Shown one piece after another: positions 28,086-38,900 of a DNA stretch of 64,000 nt. The stretch spans positions 19,158,001-19,222,000 of the forward strand of contig OZ231127.1 of NCBI GenBank assembly GCA_965153355.1, given 5' to 3'. How positions within the stretch are numbered: the stretch's first letter is position 1; each line of letters begins with the position of its first letter. A model generated the notes under the pieces. The model saw only the letters and a list, made by a program, of their open reading frames with translations, had not been told where the DNA came from and made no database searches. The DNA comes from Flaccisagitta enflata (lineage: Eukaryota > Chaetognatha > Sagittoidea > Aphragmophora). A program made the translations under genes and the position numbers.

Positions 28086-28811
28086 GGATATTTTTTGGTT
28101 TCCTAGCAGATACCCCAGTCGGGTGTGTCAATATGCAAAAGGTTTTTTGATGAGACCATCAACATCAGACAACATTAGATATTATATTCTAAAACTTTCA
28201 GCGTTTTTATTTTATCAAATTTCATTCATCTTCCATTTTTTTCAAAACCCCTTTTTAGACGCTAATTTGTATATTGCTGTGTTGATGATTTTCTTCCAGT
28301 ATCATTGTTACTGAGCTTAATCAGATTCAACACATGAATATCTTGATGCTAATTCAAGCTGCAAGAAAGTAATGGTTGTTTATTTATCACCAAAATTGTA
28401 TAAAGAGAAAATAACCAATCTTTTCTGTAGAAGTTTTGAGTCTTATTTTCACCAAAACTCAGTGCAGATGCTGGAAGTATATATATTTTTGACAATGTTT
28501 TCTTGCACTAAAAAAATGGAAGATGATGGAAATTTGAAAAAATAAAAATGTTAAAAGTTCTAGAATTCTTTTGTTTGCACTTCCTAATGTCGATGATCTA
28601 ATCAAACATACTTTTGCATATTGACACACCCGAATACCCCAGTCTGTGACTGGCTTTGAATGCGTTGAGCAGAGATATACAATTTGTTTCACATCAGCTG
28701 ATGTAAAACAAATTGTATATCTCTGCTCAACGCATTCACTAAATGGTTCCTACGTCAGACTCAAAGCCAGTCACAGACTGGGGTATCTGCTAGGAAACCA
28801 AAAAATATCCA
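28086..28811. mobile_element. 726-bp palindromic element with a second palindrome inside
   Basis: GGATATTTTTTGGTTTCCTA at 28086 is complemented at the right end (to about 28811), and the regions 28128-28260 and 28495-28635 also pair. Within the right part, a tighter palindrome centred near 28696 (CACATCAGCTGATGT) has arms GTCTGTGACTGGCTTTGA and AATGCGTTGAGCAGAGATAT. The part near 27880 is related. It is in an intron of the minus-strand gene. Confidence 0.8.
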
Positions 28812-28887
28812 AATTAATAAAGGATGAGAGCCTTTGGAGCTCTCACTGGTGTTATATTACAGCTCAGGACAATCATACTGTACAGAC

Positions 28888-28998
28888 CTGTCACGGTTGA
28901 TGCTTTGGTCGCGATTTCCTTTCATTGATCTGTAGAGGCCGTCTTTGATTTTCGCATCTTGTCCTTTGCTGCGAGCCAGTCCGATTCTATCCAGGGCT
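28888..28998 (-). CDS. Putative PP1-docking scaffold protein, exon 7 of model
   Basis: The acceptor ttgaatcatag and donor GACAG|GTCTGT bound 111 bases. One base completes a Gln codon from the previous exon, and the exon ends in phase 2. It encodes ALDRIGLARSKGQDAKIKDG and LYRSMKGNRDQSINRDR, basic and ordinary in composition. It is too short to stand out by open-frame length; the boundaries rest on splice sites and phase. Confidence 0.68.
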
Positions 28999-29176
28999 CT
29001 ATGATTCAATCAATACATGACTTGGTCAATTGGTGGTGGTAGACGGGTGATTTGGAGGCGATAAGCCACTTATTTTTCGTGGTGTATAGCATCCTTGAGG
29101 TAATTGGTGAGGATAGAGGGGTGATTGCAGCTTATTTCTCGTGGTGGTAGGAACTTGGGCACTGCAATACACATAC

Positions 29177-29306
29177 TGCTGGATGAGAAGGTCTTTGTTT
29201 TCTCTTGACGGCATAACGAGTTGAGGAATTCCGTAGTTCTTGAATTTCTTCTCTTTGATTTTCAGTTTGATGAAAGGATCCACTCGTATTGGCTCCTGAC
29301 GCCGAC
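29177..29306 (-). CDS. Putative PP1-docking scaffold protein, exon 6 of model
   Basis: The acceptor gactttatag and a GTATGT donor bound 130 bases, phase 1 in and phase 2 out, both matching. It encodes RQEPIRVDPFIKLKIKEKKF and KNYGIPQLVMPSRENKDLLI, conserved-looking Lys-rich sequence. Reading on past the donor gives a repeat-derived tail ending in a stop near 29026, which I treat as intron. Confidence 0.7.
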
Positions 29307-29529
29307 CTATAAAGTCAATGACGTTATAACAAAACCCAAAAGAAAGGTGTTTATTCTTTTCAAAATCATCATGGCCTATTTCTTACTTGTTGCCTACTGA
29401 GTTAAGATGTATGCAACTTGACAATTCGCAAGGATAAGGTTTACATGAGCGATATCGAGTAAGCGTGACTTGCGGCAAATTAGTAGTGGATGGTCGTGCC
29501 ATTTGATACGCTACATTCAAATTACAAAC

Positions 29530-30315
29530 CTCCTGAAGTGAAATCTGTTCCGCTGAATCCGGTTCGGAATCGGACGTCTTTTCCGCTTTGACTTCCGGTG
29601 TCCGATTTCTCCTTCAGACTTCCGCCGCTCGTCTTCGCTTTCGCTTTTTTTCGACCGCCGGACTTTTCTTCGTTTCCCGCGTTTTCCTTGCCGTCTTCTC
29701 CTGTTCCTACTCCTCCCTCTTTTCCTCTTCCTCCTCCTCTTCCTTTGCTCTCCGCTACATCAGACTTGTCTCCATTACTTTCCTCTCCATTTACTCCATA
29801 ACCTCTCCCACCACCCTTTCCTCCAGCTCCATACGCACCACCATCTCCACCTCCTTGTCCTCTTCTTCCTTCTCCGCCTTGACGCCCATCTCCACCGCGG
29901 TCCCCTCTGCCACCTTTCCCTCCATCTCCATTTTCTTTCATACCTCGCCCTCCACCAGAATGTCCTCCACCTCCTCCTCCTCCTCTTCTACCAAACCCAC
30001 TTCCCTCTCTTCCCAAAGCCACTTCTCTCTCTCCATCTCCACCCTTCATTCCGCCTCCGTCTCTTCCACCATCTGAATCTTTTCCTCGACCACCACCTCC
30101 TCCACCTGCGCCACTCCCACCATCACCGCCTCCTCCTCCGCCTCCACCTCCTCCAAATCCTAGACCATCTTCATCGCCTCGAACAGCCCCGATGTCTTTT
30201 TCGTGGGGACTCGCAGGTTTACTCTTTCCACTGTAGTAAGAACCCTCTGGAATCCCTCCGCCTTTTCCTCGATACCCAAAACCTTTTTTCATGGACAATT
30301 GTGGATGAAGTTTAG
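29530..30315 (-). CDS. Putative PP1-docking scaffold protein, exon 5 of model (Gly-rich)
   Basis: A 786-base exon, acceptor acaaaaacag, donor GGAG|GTTTGT, phase 1 on both sides. It starts KLHPQLSMKKGFGYRGKGGG, then a ~200-residue Gly/Arg/Asp/Lys low-complexity region. It ends with SGKDVRFRTGFSGTDFTSGG, where KDVRF fits the RVxF docking pattern. Phase agreement with the exons on each side supports the boundaries. Confidence 0.7.
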
Positions 30316-30510
30316 CTGTTTTTGTACCAGTCTTTGACACACAGGGTGTGTCATAGAAATTGTTTTATTGGTTTTACAGGTTACTCTAGTTTTTTTTTAC
30401 GGCGATGTTTGAAAATCCGGCATATGATAACTTATCATTGACAAGTGCAAAATCATGATTATGGTCTCTGTTCATCAAAAAAGCAAATTTTGTAAAAAGA
30501 TTAAAACAAG

Positions 30511-30661
30511 TGACACGGGGTAACAATATCGTTGCGGACGGGTGGGCAGAGGCGTCCAAACCCCATCCACACTCCACATCCCAACACACACATTTACACT
30601 AAAAGCATCTAAAACGGATGGACGGTCAAAGCCTCTCATAGAGTTGCGTGTCTGCAACTAA
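30511..30661 (+). mobile_element. Helitron-like (GTCY)n element
   Basis: Holds the conserved block GTTGCGGACGGGTGGGCAG near 30530, a short GGATGGACGG core, and the terminal hairpin AGTTGC-GTGTCT-GCAACT followed by AA (about 30642-30661). A second copy abuts it head-to-tail. Confidence 0.7.
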
Positions 30662-30812
30662 ACAAGGCCGGATACACGGCCAATACCAGTTGCGGACGGG
30701 TGGGCATGCGCGTTTTCCCCCTTTTCAACTTGTGTCCGCGGACGGACGGACGGACGGACGGACGGACGGACGGACAAAGCCTCTTATAGAATTGCGTGTC
30801 CGCAACTAAAAA
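30661..30812 (+). mobile_element. Helitron-like (GTCY)n element, complete compact copy
   Basis: The 5' end is AACAAGGCCGGATACACGGCC with the hairpin GGCCG-GATACA-CGGCC. Next come the block GTTGCGGACGGGTGGGCA, a (GGAC)n core of eight units (about 30738-30775), and the 3' hairpin TTGCG-TGTC-CGCAA followed by CTAAAAA at about 30806. Its end lies 12 bases from an exon at 30824. Confidence 0.8.
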
Positions 30813-30823
30813 GATATGCGCAC

Positions 30824-31042
30824 CATCATCGAGTAAAGACAACTCAGAAGATGTCGTCAAGTGAAGCTGGATTTCAAATCGTGTTCCGTCATCAACGCCG
30901 ACGCCGCCACCATCCCCTTTTCCGGCGCCACCATCCCCTTTTCCGGCGCCACCACCCCCTTTTCCGGCGCCACCATCCCCTTTTCCGGCACCGCGCCCAT
31001 CTTCTGCACCAGTCTTTCCTTTGGGTTGGACGTCATTTATGA
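30824..31042 (-). CDS. Putative PP1-docking scaffold protein, exon 4 of model
   Basis: A strong pyrimidine-rich acceptor (ccttccctcctgctctgtgatacag) opens a 219-base exon in phase 1. The proposed donor GATG|GTGCGC is weak but phase-correct. It encodes VINDVQPKGKTGAEDGRG, a 7-residue Gly-Ala-Gly-Lys-Gly-Asp-Gly repeat in about five units (a 21-bp coding minisatellite, 30900-30995), then TRFEIQLHLTTSSELSLLDD. Confidence 0.6.
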
Positions 31043-31369
31043 CTGTATCACAGAGCAGGAGGGAAGGCCAAACAAGGATGATATAAACAGTCAGTGGACA
31101 AAACATAATAGTTATATATATCATACCATTAGCTTTGATCAAACTTACTGAAGATGAATACAATCTTGTATGTAATAACTGGTGGTTGAAGTTACAGCTG
31201 GCCGTAATCTCATAAAATTGGAGCATTACAGCCGGCTGTAATTCAAACAACCAATTATTCCAAACAAGATTTTGTTCATTACAGCCAGCTGTTATTTCAA
31301 CATCTGATTGTTGCAAACAATATTTTATTTATGAACAGTAATTTGGATCAAAGTCAATGGTATGATATA

Positions 31370-32350
31370 CAGTGGGAACCCGATTTAACGACCTTGAAGG
31401 GACTAGGGATTTTTGGTCGTTAAATCCGAATGTTGTTATACCGAATTTCTAATTTTCTCCTATTTTTGATAATTGCTTCATAAGCAATTAAGGCTAGCAT
31501 CAGTGTCTAATTGGTTATGGTCAGTATTCAAGCATATGTGCAAATGGTTAATAGACAGAGAATCAGTCACAGCTCAAGACAAACAGACAGGTAGATAAAC
31601 AAAAACAGTCTGATAAATGTAGCTTTGTAAATACTCACAATGTTGTGTAGTGGAATAAGCAGAAGATACCATAGATAATTTGTGGGATAAAAAAATATCA
31701 CTAAAAAATATGTGATTTTGATTTGAATTTTTTCAATAAAAAGTTTACGTACTGATGATAATTCATTCTTTTTGTCAATAATTTTTTTTCTACAGCTGTT
31801 ATCTTGTTCTTTTTTAGTTGCGGACATGCAACTTTACAAGAGGCTTTGTTCGTCGGTCCGTCGGCTGGTCTGTCCTTTGGTCCTTGAACATGAGTTGAAA
31901 AGTAGAAAAATGAGCGTTTTAAAGCTTTTTGTTTATGTGTCTGTATAGGAAAGGGGGTTGGGTGTGGATTGGGGTCGGATGCCCCTGCCCACCGGTCCGC
32001 AATAATATTGTGAGCCCGCATCACTTGTTATGTTTAGAGTCTTAGTTTATGCTAAAATATTTCAATCAAATTAAAAAAAATATCAAAGCTTCAATAAAAG
32101 TTTAAAGCAAAAAAAAAAGAAAAAAAAAATCACATAATCAAATAAAATGTCAATGTCACTAAATCAGGATAAAAAATTCCTAGGGACCTGAAAAAAGCGA
32201 CTCTAAATCAGGTGTTGCTGTTATATCAGGTGTCGTTAAATCAGGTAAAATTAACATTACAAAAGCCTGCAAAAATTTGGGACCAAAGAAATCTGGATGT
32301 TAAATCCGAAATGTCGTTAAATCAGGTGACAAAAAGGCGGTAGTCCACTG
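31370..32350. mobile_element. Non-autonomous TA-target DNA transposon (pogo/Tc1-mariner-like)
   Basis: It begins CAGTGGGAACCCGATTTAACGA and ends with a related inverted sequence (complement CAGTGGACTACCG...GATTTAACGACATT). It is flanked by TA on both sides (31368-31369, 32351-32352). CAGTGG termini with TTTAACGA repeats and a TA duplication suit the Tc1/mariner/pogo superfamily. No transposase remains, and a helitron-like copy lies inside it. Confidence 0.7.
31815..32025 (-). mobile_element. Helitron-like (GTCY)n element nested in the TA-target transposon
   Basis: Starts TTTTTTAGTTGCGGACATGC, giving the hairpin AGTTGC-GGACAT-GCAACT. GTCGGTCCGTCGGCTGG and the block TGCCCCTGCCCACCGG follow. 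The GGCCTTGTT end is degraded. Confidence 0.65.
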
Positions 32351-32397
32351 TATATACCTATTATGTTTTGTCCATTGACTGTAAAGACGTATTGAAG

Positions 32398-32398
<1 letters not shown>

Positions 32399-32433
<35 letters not shown>

Positions 32434-32504
32434 GTCAAAAAATTCGTCATCATCATCATCATCATCATTATCAATTCATCATCATCATCATCATCATCAT
32501 CATT

Positions 32505-32586
<82 letters not shown>

Positions 32587-32613
32587 ATTGATCATCATCT
32601 ATTGATTATTACG

Positions 32614-32663
<50 letters not shown>

Positions 32664-32664
32664 T

Positions 32665-32695
<31 letters not shown>

Positions 32696-32696
32696 A
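32399..32696. repeat. (ATC)n microsatellite at an exon boundary
   Basis: A nearly 300-bp (ATC)n array with few interruptions, immediately downstream (on the sense strand) of the exon ending at 32700. On the minus strand it reads poly-Asp and stays open, so this exon could extend into it. Confidence 0.88.
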
Positions 32697-32699
32697 CAC

Positions 32700-33006
32700 C
32701 GTTGTCTTCGATCCGCAACAAATCCGCGGCGTATTCCGCCATCGTTTTCTGTCTTTCCGTCGCAGAAGGATTTCCACCGTCGTGGTCAAACACTTGCGTC
32801 AACACGCCTTTGGCCGAATCCGCATCCACCTCCAGTAGCTCGTCGGTTAGTTGTTCGACGGCGAGCGACTCGCGCGACTTGGGGCCAGTTTGCGACTTGG
32901 CCGTTTGGTCGTCGACGGGCGGTTGCTGGTTTTCGCCGCTGACCAACAGTTGGATGACAGCCTCGGGACGACTCGCGGCAGGAGAGTCGTTATTTTCTCG
33001 TACAGA
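32700..33006 (-). CDS. Putative PP1-docking scaffold protein, exon 3 of model
   Basis: The acceptor cattgaacag is followed by a phase-0 exon of 307 bases; the donor AACG|GTGTTG gives phase 1. It encodes SVRENNDSPAASRPEAVIQL and helical segments including AVEQLTDELLEVDADSAKGV and ERQKTMAEYAADLLRIEDN. The composition is ordinary and acidic, good for a homology search. A weaker alternative donor at about 32605 would add a poly-Asp tail in the same phase. Confidence 0.72.
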
Positions 33007-33188
33007 CTGTTCAATGTTCATTATGGAATTTGCTAAGTACACAAAACTTTAGCTTATAGTACACAAAACTTTACCAGAGCTAAGTCAAAGAACTAGCTAT
33101 TATTATGTTCTAATGTACATGCTAATTTTTCAACATTAAAATAACTACATCTCCAAGGCCTAAATATTTTCTATTCTCACTGATACAA

Positions 33189-33372
33189 AACAAGGCCGGA
33201 TACACGGCTACCGAAGTCGCGTGCGGGTGGGCAGGGGCCATATTTGAGGTCACCAGACCATTTGGGCAGGAGCAGGAGGTCAAAATAATAAAATAAGAAA
33301 AAAAGTAAAGTGTGACCAACCGACCGACCAACCGACCGACCGACCGACCGACCGACGGACAAAGCGGGTTGT
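33189..33372 (+). mobile_element. Helitron-like (GTCY)n element lacking its 3' hairpin
   Basis: 5' end AACAAGGCCGGATACACGGC, block GTGCGGGTGGGCAGGGGCC, and a (GACC)n core at about 33316-33358, ending GGACAAAGCGGG without the hairpin. It is in an intron of the minus-strand gene. Confidence 0.7.
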
Positions 33373-33420
33373 TGTTGACTTCATCATGACCAGGTAAACA
33401 CTAAGCAGTACAAACAGCAC

Positions 33421-33568
33421 CTGTCGTTTTTTGATTCTACCATCAACCATCCTATTTTCTAATTCGCCAAACTTCATCGTCACCTGAGACGCAAGGTCCA
33501 TTGGTAATGATTCATTGATTAATCTCGTGCAAAAATCGTCAATTAGCTCATATTCATACATGCAACCA
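33421..33568 (-). CDS. Putative PP1-docking scaffold protein, exon 2 of model
   Basis: The acceptor gttagtcaacag and donor GACAG|GTGCTG bound 148 bases. The first T completes Ser from the AG left by exon 1, and the exon ends in phase 0. It encodes GCMYEYELIDDFCTRLINES and LASQVTMKFGELENRMVDGR, a probable amphipathic helix pair. I do not recognise the domain. Confidence 0.72.
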
Positions 33569-33855
33569 CTGTTGACTAACTTCGGTTAAAGGCAGCGGTT
33601 TGTTAGTAAAATGTTGCGGATTCATAATCTTGCGCGTTGGCGTCAATTTCAATTCCTTCGTGTCCGTCGAGTCGGGCTTATTCCGTTTCATTCTGTTACG
33701 AAGGTTTTTTATTTCATTGGCCCAAAACTATTTCAGTAAAGGACAAGATGCGGAAAAAGAGAAAAATGGAGAAGACCAAAGACAAAAGACAAAAGACAAA
33801 AAGAAAAATAGTAAAGGGAAAAGATAAGAATTCCTTCATTTTCTCACGCACACAC

Positions 33856-36005
33856 CTGTCGCGGTAGATACAATAAGGATGCAGAATCTTTCCCTCGCAT
33901 TGAAACATCAACGGCCTTTTAAGCTGAAGATTGCGTCGTAGTCGCTGCCGCTGCAGAAACGGCGTCGGTTGCTGCTGCCGTTGCCGCTGTGGCAAATGCT
34001 TCGGTAATTGTTGATGTTGTTGTTGTTGCTGCTGCTGCCGCTTCTGAATTCGTCGCGATTCTTCATCACTTTGCCACCTTTCTTGCATTTGCAGCTGTGA
34101 CGGTTTCACAAAGCCCTCATTCTGCTTTTGCTCCGAAGCATCTTCCTCCGATTGTCGAGATTGTCGCTGCGATTCTTGCGGCGATTGCCGCAATCGCTGA
34201 GTCTGCTGTTGCGATTCTTTCGGTCGTGGTCCCTCCGCGTCGACGTCCCCATCGACGTCTAGTTCCGGCTCCAACAGAACTTCTTCCTCGTCTTCCACTC
34301 GAAATCCAAAGAAGCTGACGCATTTCGAAACCGTTTTCGATACTTTTTCATCGACGACGTCTAAATTTCGCTTCAGAGCCGATTTCACGGTCATCCTCGA
34401 TTGTGCCGGCATCAAAGGATTCTCGGCGTAATAATCCAAGCTGCTGCTGACGCCGTTGCTGACGCCTTTGTCCTCGCCCTCTCCGTCGATAACGCCGTCA
34501 AAACTGCCGAGACTTCCGTGATGCGTCGGCGCGTGAGAGACTTGGTCAAAGTCCGCATCGGCGGCGCGGGCCGAGTTGAAATTACGCGTCTGAGACGACT
34601 CAAAACTTGAAGCGGCGTTGAAGTTGTCTTCATCCTCAGCCTCTTCATCCAACACCGGCAAATTTGGGAAGGAATTTGCGTCAATCGCGCTCACTCGCCT
34701 TCTGAAGCTGACTCTTTTGGAATTGGTCGTAAATGGCACCGATATGGCGTCTAGGTGTTGTCCATCTTTCCAATTAGGAGTAGAGCGTCGAAGAATGGAA
34801 TGTCTTATGCCGAAATGGTCCTTGGATGGGTCTCCCAACCCAGCACGCACTCCATCATTTTCGCCATCGTCATCTTCCTTTCCAAAGTCATCTTCATCAT
34901 CTCTGACGTGTTCCTCATCACCTCCAAAATCCACCTGATCATTTCGGCGAGGAATAAAGCTAACTCTTTTCGAGGTGGCATCGTTAACCTCCTCTTTGGC
35001 AGTCAGAGGCATTCGCAGGATGGAACCCGTAGCTCGGAGATTATGATCCCGAGGCGAAGGATCGCCGACAGGGTGCTGAAGATGCGAGAGTTGACGACGA
35101 TGTCCGCGAAGATCGAGGGCGAGCGTCGAATAAAACGAAAGACGATCGTCGTCGACGTGAAAACCCAAAGATGGGAAACGCGGAGGGTCTTGGGCCGTGG
35201 GCAACGGAGAAGAAGCATCTGCAGCAGCGGCAGCAGCGGCAGCAGCGGCAGCAGCGGCGTGATCTTCGTGACTAACTACGCTCGTCACCGTTGAGGGCCC
35301 TGATACAAACACTTCGGGAAGGATTAAGTTGGGTTTCTTCAAAGGATCGACAACGATAGAATAGTTGTCGGGATTTGACAAACTCCCGGCGTCTCCGTCA
35401 AGATTTTGCGGGGATTGATGTCGTTGGTTGACGCTGTGCTGACGCTCCAAACTGTCTATGTGGCGTAGCTTATGGAAGGCGCTCTGTGGTCGAATAGGAA
35501 TGACTGAGTTAAGGTTTGTGGTCAGACTGTCAACATGACGTAGCTGATGGAAGGCGCTCTGTGGTCTAATTGGAATCACCGAGTTGAGGTTGGTGGTCAA
35601 ACTATCCACGTGACGTAGATCCACAGATGAATCGGAAGCCTCTTCCACATAAACCAAATCAACTTGTTTGGTGTCGTTTGTTGTTTTTTCCCAATCACGG
35701 TATCGGGACAAACTGTCAACGTGGCGAAGTTCAATCAAACTGTCATCAGCGGGTATTTGTGAAGATTGTTTATCCGGACTGAGGGAGGCGTCACGATATC
35801 TGAGGAGACTATCGACGTGGCGGAGTTTGGTTGGACTATCTGCGCCACGTTCAAGCGGCATATCGTTCTGATCCTTATGAAGTTGGAGCAGGCTGTCGAC
35901 GTGACGGATATTGTTGCTGAAAGACAGCCTGTGGAGCGGAGAATTACCGCGAAACGACTCCAGGTCCAACACCTCTTCAAAATGGGACTCTTCATTTTCA
36001 CTGTT

Positions 36006-36061
<56 letters not shown>

Positions 36062-36069
36062 AGTTGTAG

Positions 36070-36104
<35 letters not shown>

Positions 36105-36105
36105 C

Positions 36106-36138
<33 letters not shown>

Positions 36139-36194
36139 TTACGGATGATGTTACCACTTTCCCCATTTCCGCCTCTTCTCGTCAGTAATTTCAT
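33856..36194 (-). CDS. Putative PP1-docking scaffold protein, exon 1 of model
   Basis: First coding exon. The ATG at 36192-36194 has an in-frame TAA ten codons upstream; the exon ends at GACAG|GTGTGT in phase 2. It encodes 779 residues. A poly-Asn tract (about residues 19-64) is followed by six copies of LRHVDSL or IRHVDSL/LRHIDSL (about residues 96-262) spaced 25-38 residues apart. Then come an Ala run and three motif pairs: GSILR...KRVSF, HSILR...KRVSF and KSALK...KCVSF. SILK and RVxF motifs together are the known PP1-docking pair, as in KNL1. A Gln/Arg-rich tail follows. Such a protein could bring PP1 to partners bound by the repeats. The motif calls are direct; the function is inference. 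Confidence 0.75.
36005..36137 (-). repeat. Coding (CAA/AAC)n microsatellite
   Basis: (TTG)n on plus, read as poly-Asn with a few Lys and Tyr near the start of the minus-strand protein. It is the only long microsatellite in the window that lies clearly inside a coding exon. Confidence 0.85.
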
Positions 36195-36616
36195 ATTGAT
36201 GGTAACAAGACTTATTTTCTTTGGTTAAAAATAATCTAACAAACTGTCCACATCGTTATAGCGTAATAGTCAACATTTGGAATAAATCATCTGACAACAT
36301 TTTTAACTATGGTTTTGTATTGGATTATGTACCTTTTTTACTGCAGAATTCTAAACACCTGGAGGGAAGGCGCGCTTACTTAAACGAGCTTAATGTCATT
36401 GTACACTACCTCTTGTTTTCCTCCTCAATATGACGCACATCGCTAGTGATTATTTATGATAACAGCAGAAGGCAGTTCCTTACCAATACAATTCAATGAT
36501 AACCCCACAACTAGAGTTTACCTATACGCTTTTTTATACGCCACCTATACCGGAAGTGGCAGATGACACGCAAAAACGTATTTGGCGCCAAAATGCGTTT
36601 CCGGTTTGAGTTTTTT

Positions 36617-36793
<177 letters not shown>

Positions 36794-37316
36794 CAGACAC
36801 AGAGAGACAGACAATTCGACAAGAATAACAAGAAAGCCTTTGGTAATATATCTATGTTTATATCCCATGAACATCAATTTCCAAAGTGACATGGTGAAGC
36901 TGCAAATAAACTACAGGAGGATGTTTCTGGAAAGATATTAAGATGACAGGTAATATCTTTTTAAAAGTCATCTAATTATATGAGGGTAAGGGCATAGATG
37001 CAGAAGTGGGGTGTTTCAAATCAGGGCTATGGTCTCCGAGTGGGCTGGCCGAAATTTTGTAGTTGTGGTATAGTTAGGTGAAGCCCCCGGGCACCATACA
37101 TGGCTTCCCCAGTGCCCCCACGAGTAATTGATCGCCACAGGTGGCCAAAATGGCCAAAAATGACCCAAAATGACCAAAATCCTTCAAAATTCAAAATTCA
37201 ATGCAGAAACCATTTTGGTTTTTTGATCAAAGCATTGATGAAAAAACTACTCTCAAAAAAATGAAAAAACACTGAAGTAACTCAATGTAGACTGACTGAC
37301 ACAGCCCAGGTAATTC

Positions 37317-37617
37317 GAAAACAAGCCCGACCGGGCAAAGATGCGTCCGGGCTGTGTCTCAGCGTGTATTGATCATGTGACATACCTATGGAGTGACAAA
37401 TGGACGAACATCGGATGAGAAGACTCAAAACATGTTGGATGATCATTTGTTTCAGTGTAGGATCTCACGGTGGCCTAAAACAGCCGAGAAACGCGGTTTT
37501 TGCACAGGCGTTACGGACGGACCGACGGACCGACGGACCGACGGACGGACGGACCGACGGACGGACGGACAGACCCTCTTATAGAGATGCGTTCCTGATG
37601 GACGCATCTAAAAAGTG
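37317..37617 (+). mobile_element. Helitron-like element, subfamily B
   Basis: 5' end AACAAGCCCGACCGGGC (hairpin GCCCG-A-CCGGGC), then GATGCGTCCGGGCTGTGTCTC. The core is (GGACCGAC)n at about 37514-37570. The 3' hairpin AGATGCGT-TCCTGATGG-ACGCATCT is followed by AAAAA. Two close relatives lie at 43.47 and 43.92 kb. Confidence 0.75.
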
Positions 37618-37917
37618 AAAAAAACGTTTTTACAATTTTTTTTATCAGTAGGCAATAATTGTTATTACTGGCGTAATTACATTCACACGACAAAAAACGC
37701 AATAATAGATTAGAATGAAAATCCAAATGTGTTGAAAACCACCATATTTGGTTTTAAAGAAATATTTGTTTTGTAGTTTCTCATTGGTTTTTCGTGACGC
37801 GTTTAGCAGAAGTAAATGGTGTCTTATTCAGCCCGAACATAAAAAAGATGAGAAAAGGTACTTGGAATTCATGACGCTTAATAGGTCAAAGGAACAGGTG
37901 GCAAATGATTCATTTGA

Positions 37918-38150
<233 letters not shown>

Positions 38151-38379
38151 CAGACAGAAAAACTGAAAAACAGATATGCCCAAAGAAAAAAAGAGAATTC
38201 TAGGCCAGGTTGAAGGGCGAAAGCCAGCTACAAGAAACATCGATTGATTAGGGAGATAATGGAACAGATTAAAACAATGGTCATGTGAGTTTTCGCGGCC
38301 GAGAGTCGATTTCCGAGAAAAAAGAACCATCGGTTGATTTCTTCGATCTTTGAATTACCGCCTCGCAAATTCCGGTGAC

Positions 38380-38382
<3 letters not shown>

Positions 38383-38475
<93 letters not shown>
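38383..38475. repeat. (GA)n microsatellite
   Basis: Ninety bases of near-pure (GA)n. Confidence 0.9.
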
Positions 38476-38478
<3 letters not shown>

Positions 38479-38638
38479 TTCAATTCTTAGCCCTTGAACT
38501 ACGAGTTCATCCTTTTTTTTACTGGCAAAAAAATCTATTGAGTAAAATGTTGATTGTCTCTAATTATTTCAACATTACTGATTTGGTTTGTCACCGCCTC
38601 CTGTCATACTGACTAAAAATCAATGTATTCACCTTCAC

Positions 38639-38900
38639 ATTTTTAGTCGCGTGCTACGCGACTCTAGAAGCCACTTTGTTGGTCGGTCTGTCGGTCGGTT
38701 TGTCCGTGTCCGTCCGTAACAAAGTCGTTTTTAAGGCTTTTTATCGCGTTTTTTACGGCTCTGAATGGCAGTGGAGAAACTAGGAGGAGTAAAAATTCTT
38801 TTAAAAAGTGCTTTGAGAAGAAAAAAAATTTGTCTGCTGTCTGCCTGACATTTTTTGGAAGTGCCGACGCAAGCGACTTAGTTCTAATGACCTTGTTTAC
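38639..38900 (-). mobile_element. Helitron-like (GTCY)n element
   Basis: TTTTTAGTCGCGTGCTACGC starts it (hairpin AGTCGCG-TGCTA-CGCGACT), then GGTCGGTCTGTCGGTCGG and GTCCGTGTCCGTCCG, ending GCGACTTAGTTCTAATGACC, a diverged far end. Confidence 0.65.

Larger units (their letters stand above)
31087..32382. mobile_element. Palindromic element split by a nested transposon
   Basis: The left end ACAGTCAGTGGACAAAACAT and right end ATGTTTTGTCCATTGACTGT are inverted copies, and the inner arms (31118-31180 and 31310-31369) also pair, e.g. ATCATACCATTAGCTTTGAT. Pairing jumps across 31370-32350, where another transposon sits. Taking it out restores a ~310-bp palindrome centred near 31243. It is in intron 3 of the minus-strand gene. 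Confidence 0.8.

Noticed and set aside
29026-29176. Continuation of the exon at 29177-29306 to the stop at 29026
   Set aside because: A GTATGT donor at 29171-29176 joins in phase to 28998, and the extension is made of two ~70-bp repeat units.
30636-31316. Whole 226-residue minus-strand frame as one gene
   Set aside because: Only the middle part (30824-31042) is bounded by a strong acceptor and a phase-correct donor. The rest reads through palindrome and helitron-like sequence.
33714-33855. Continuation of the large minus-strand exon past 33856
   Set aside because: The CAG|GTGTGT donor restores phase with the next exon. The extension becomes hydrophobic and Phe/Leu-rich, with no link to the protein.
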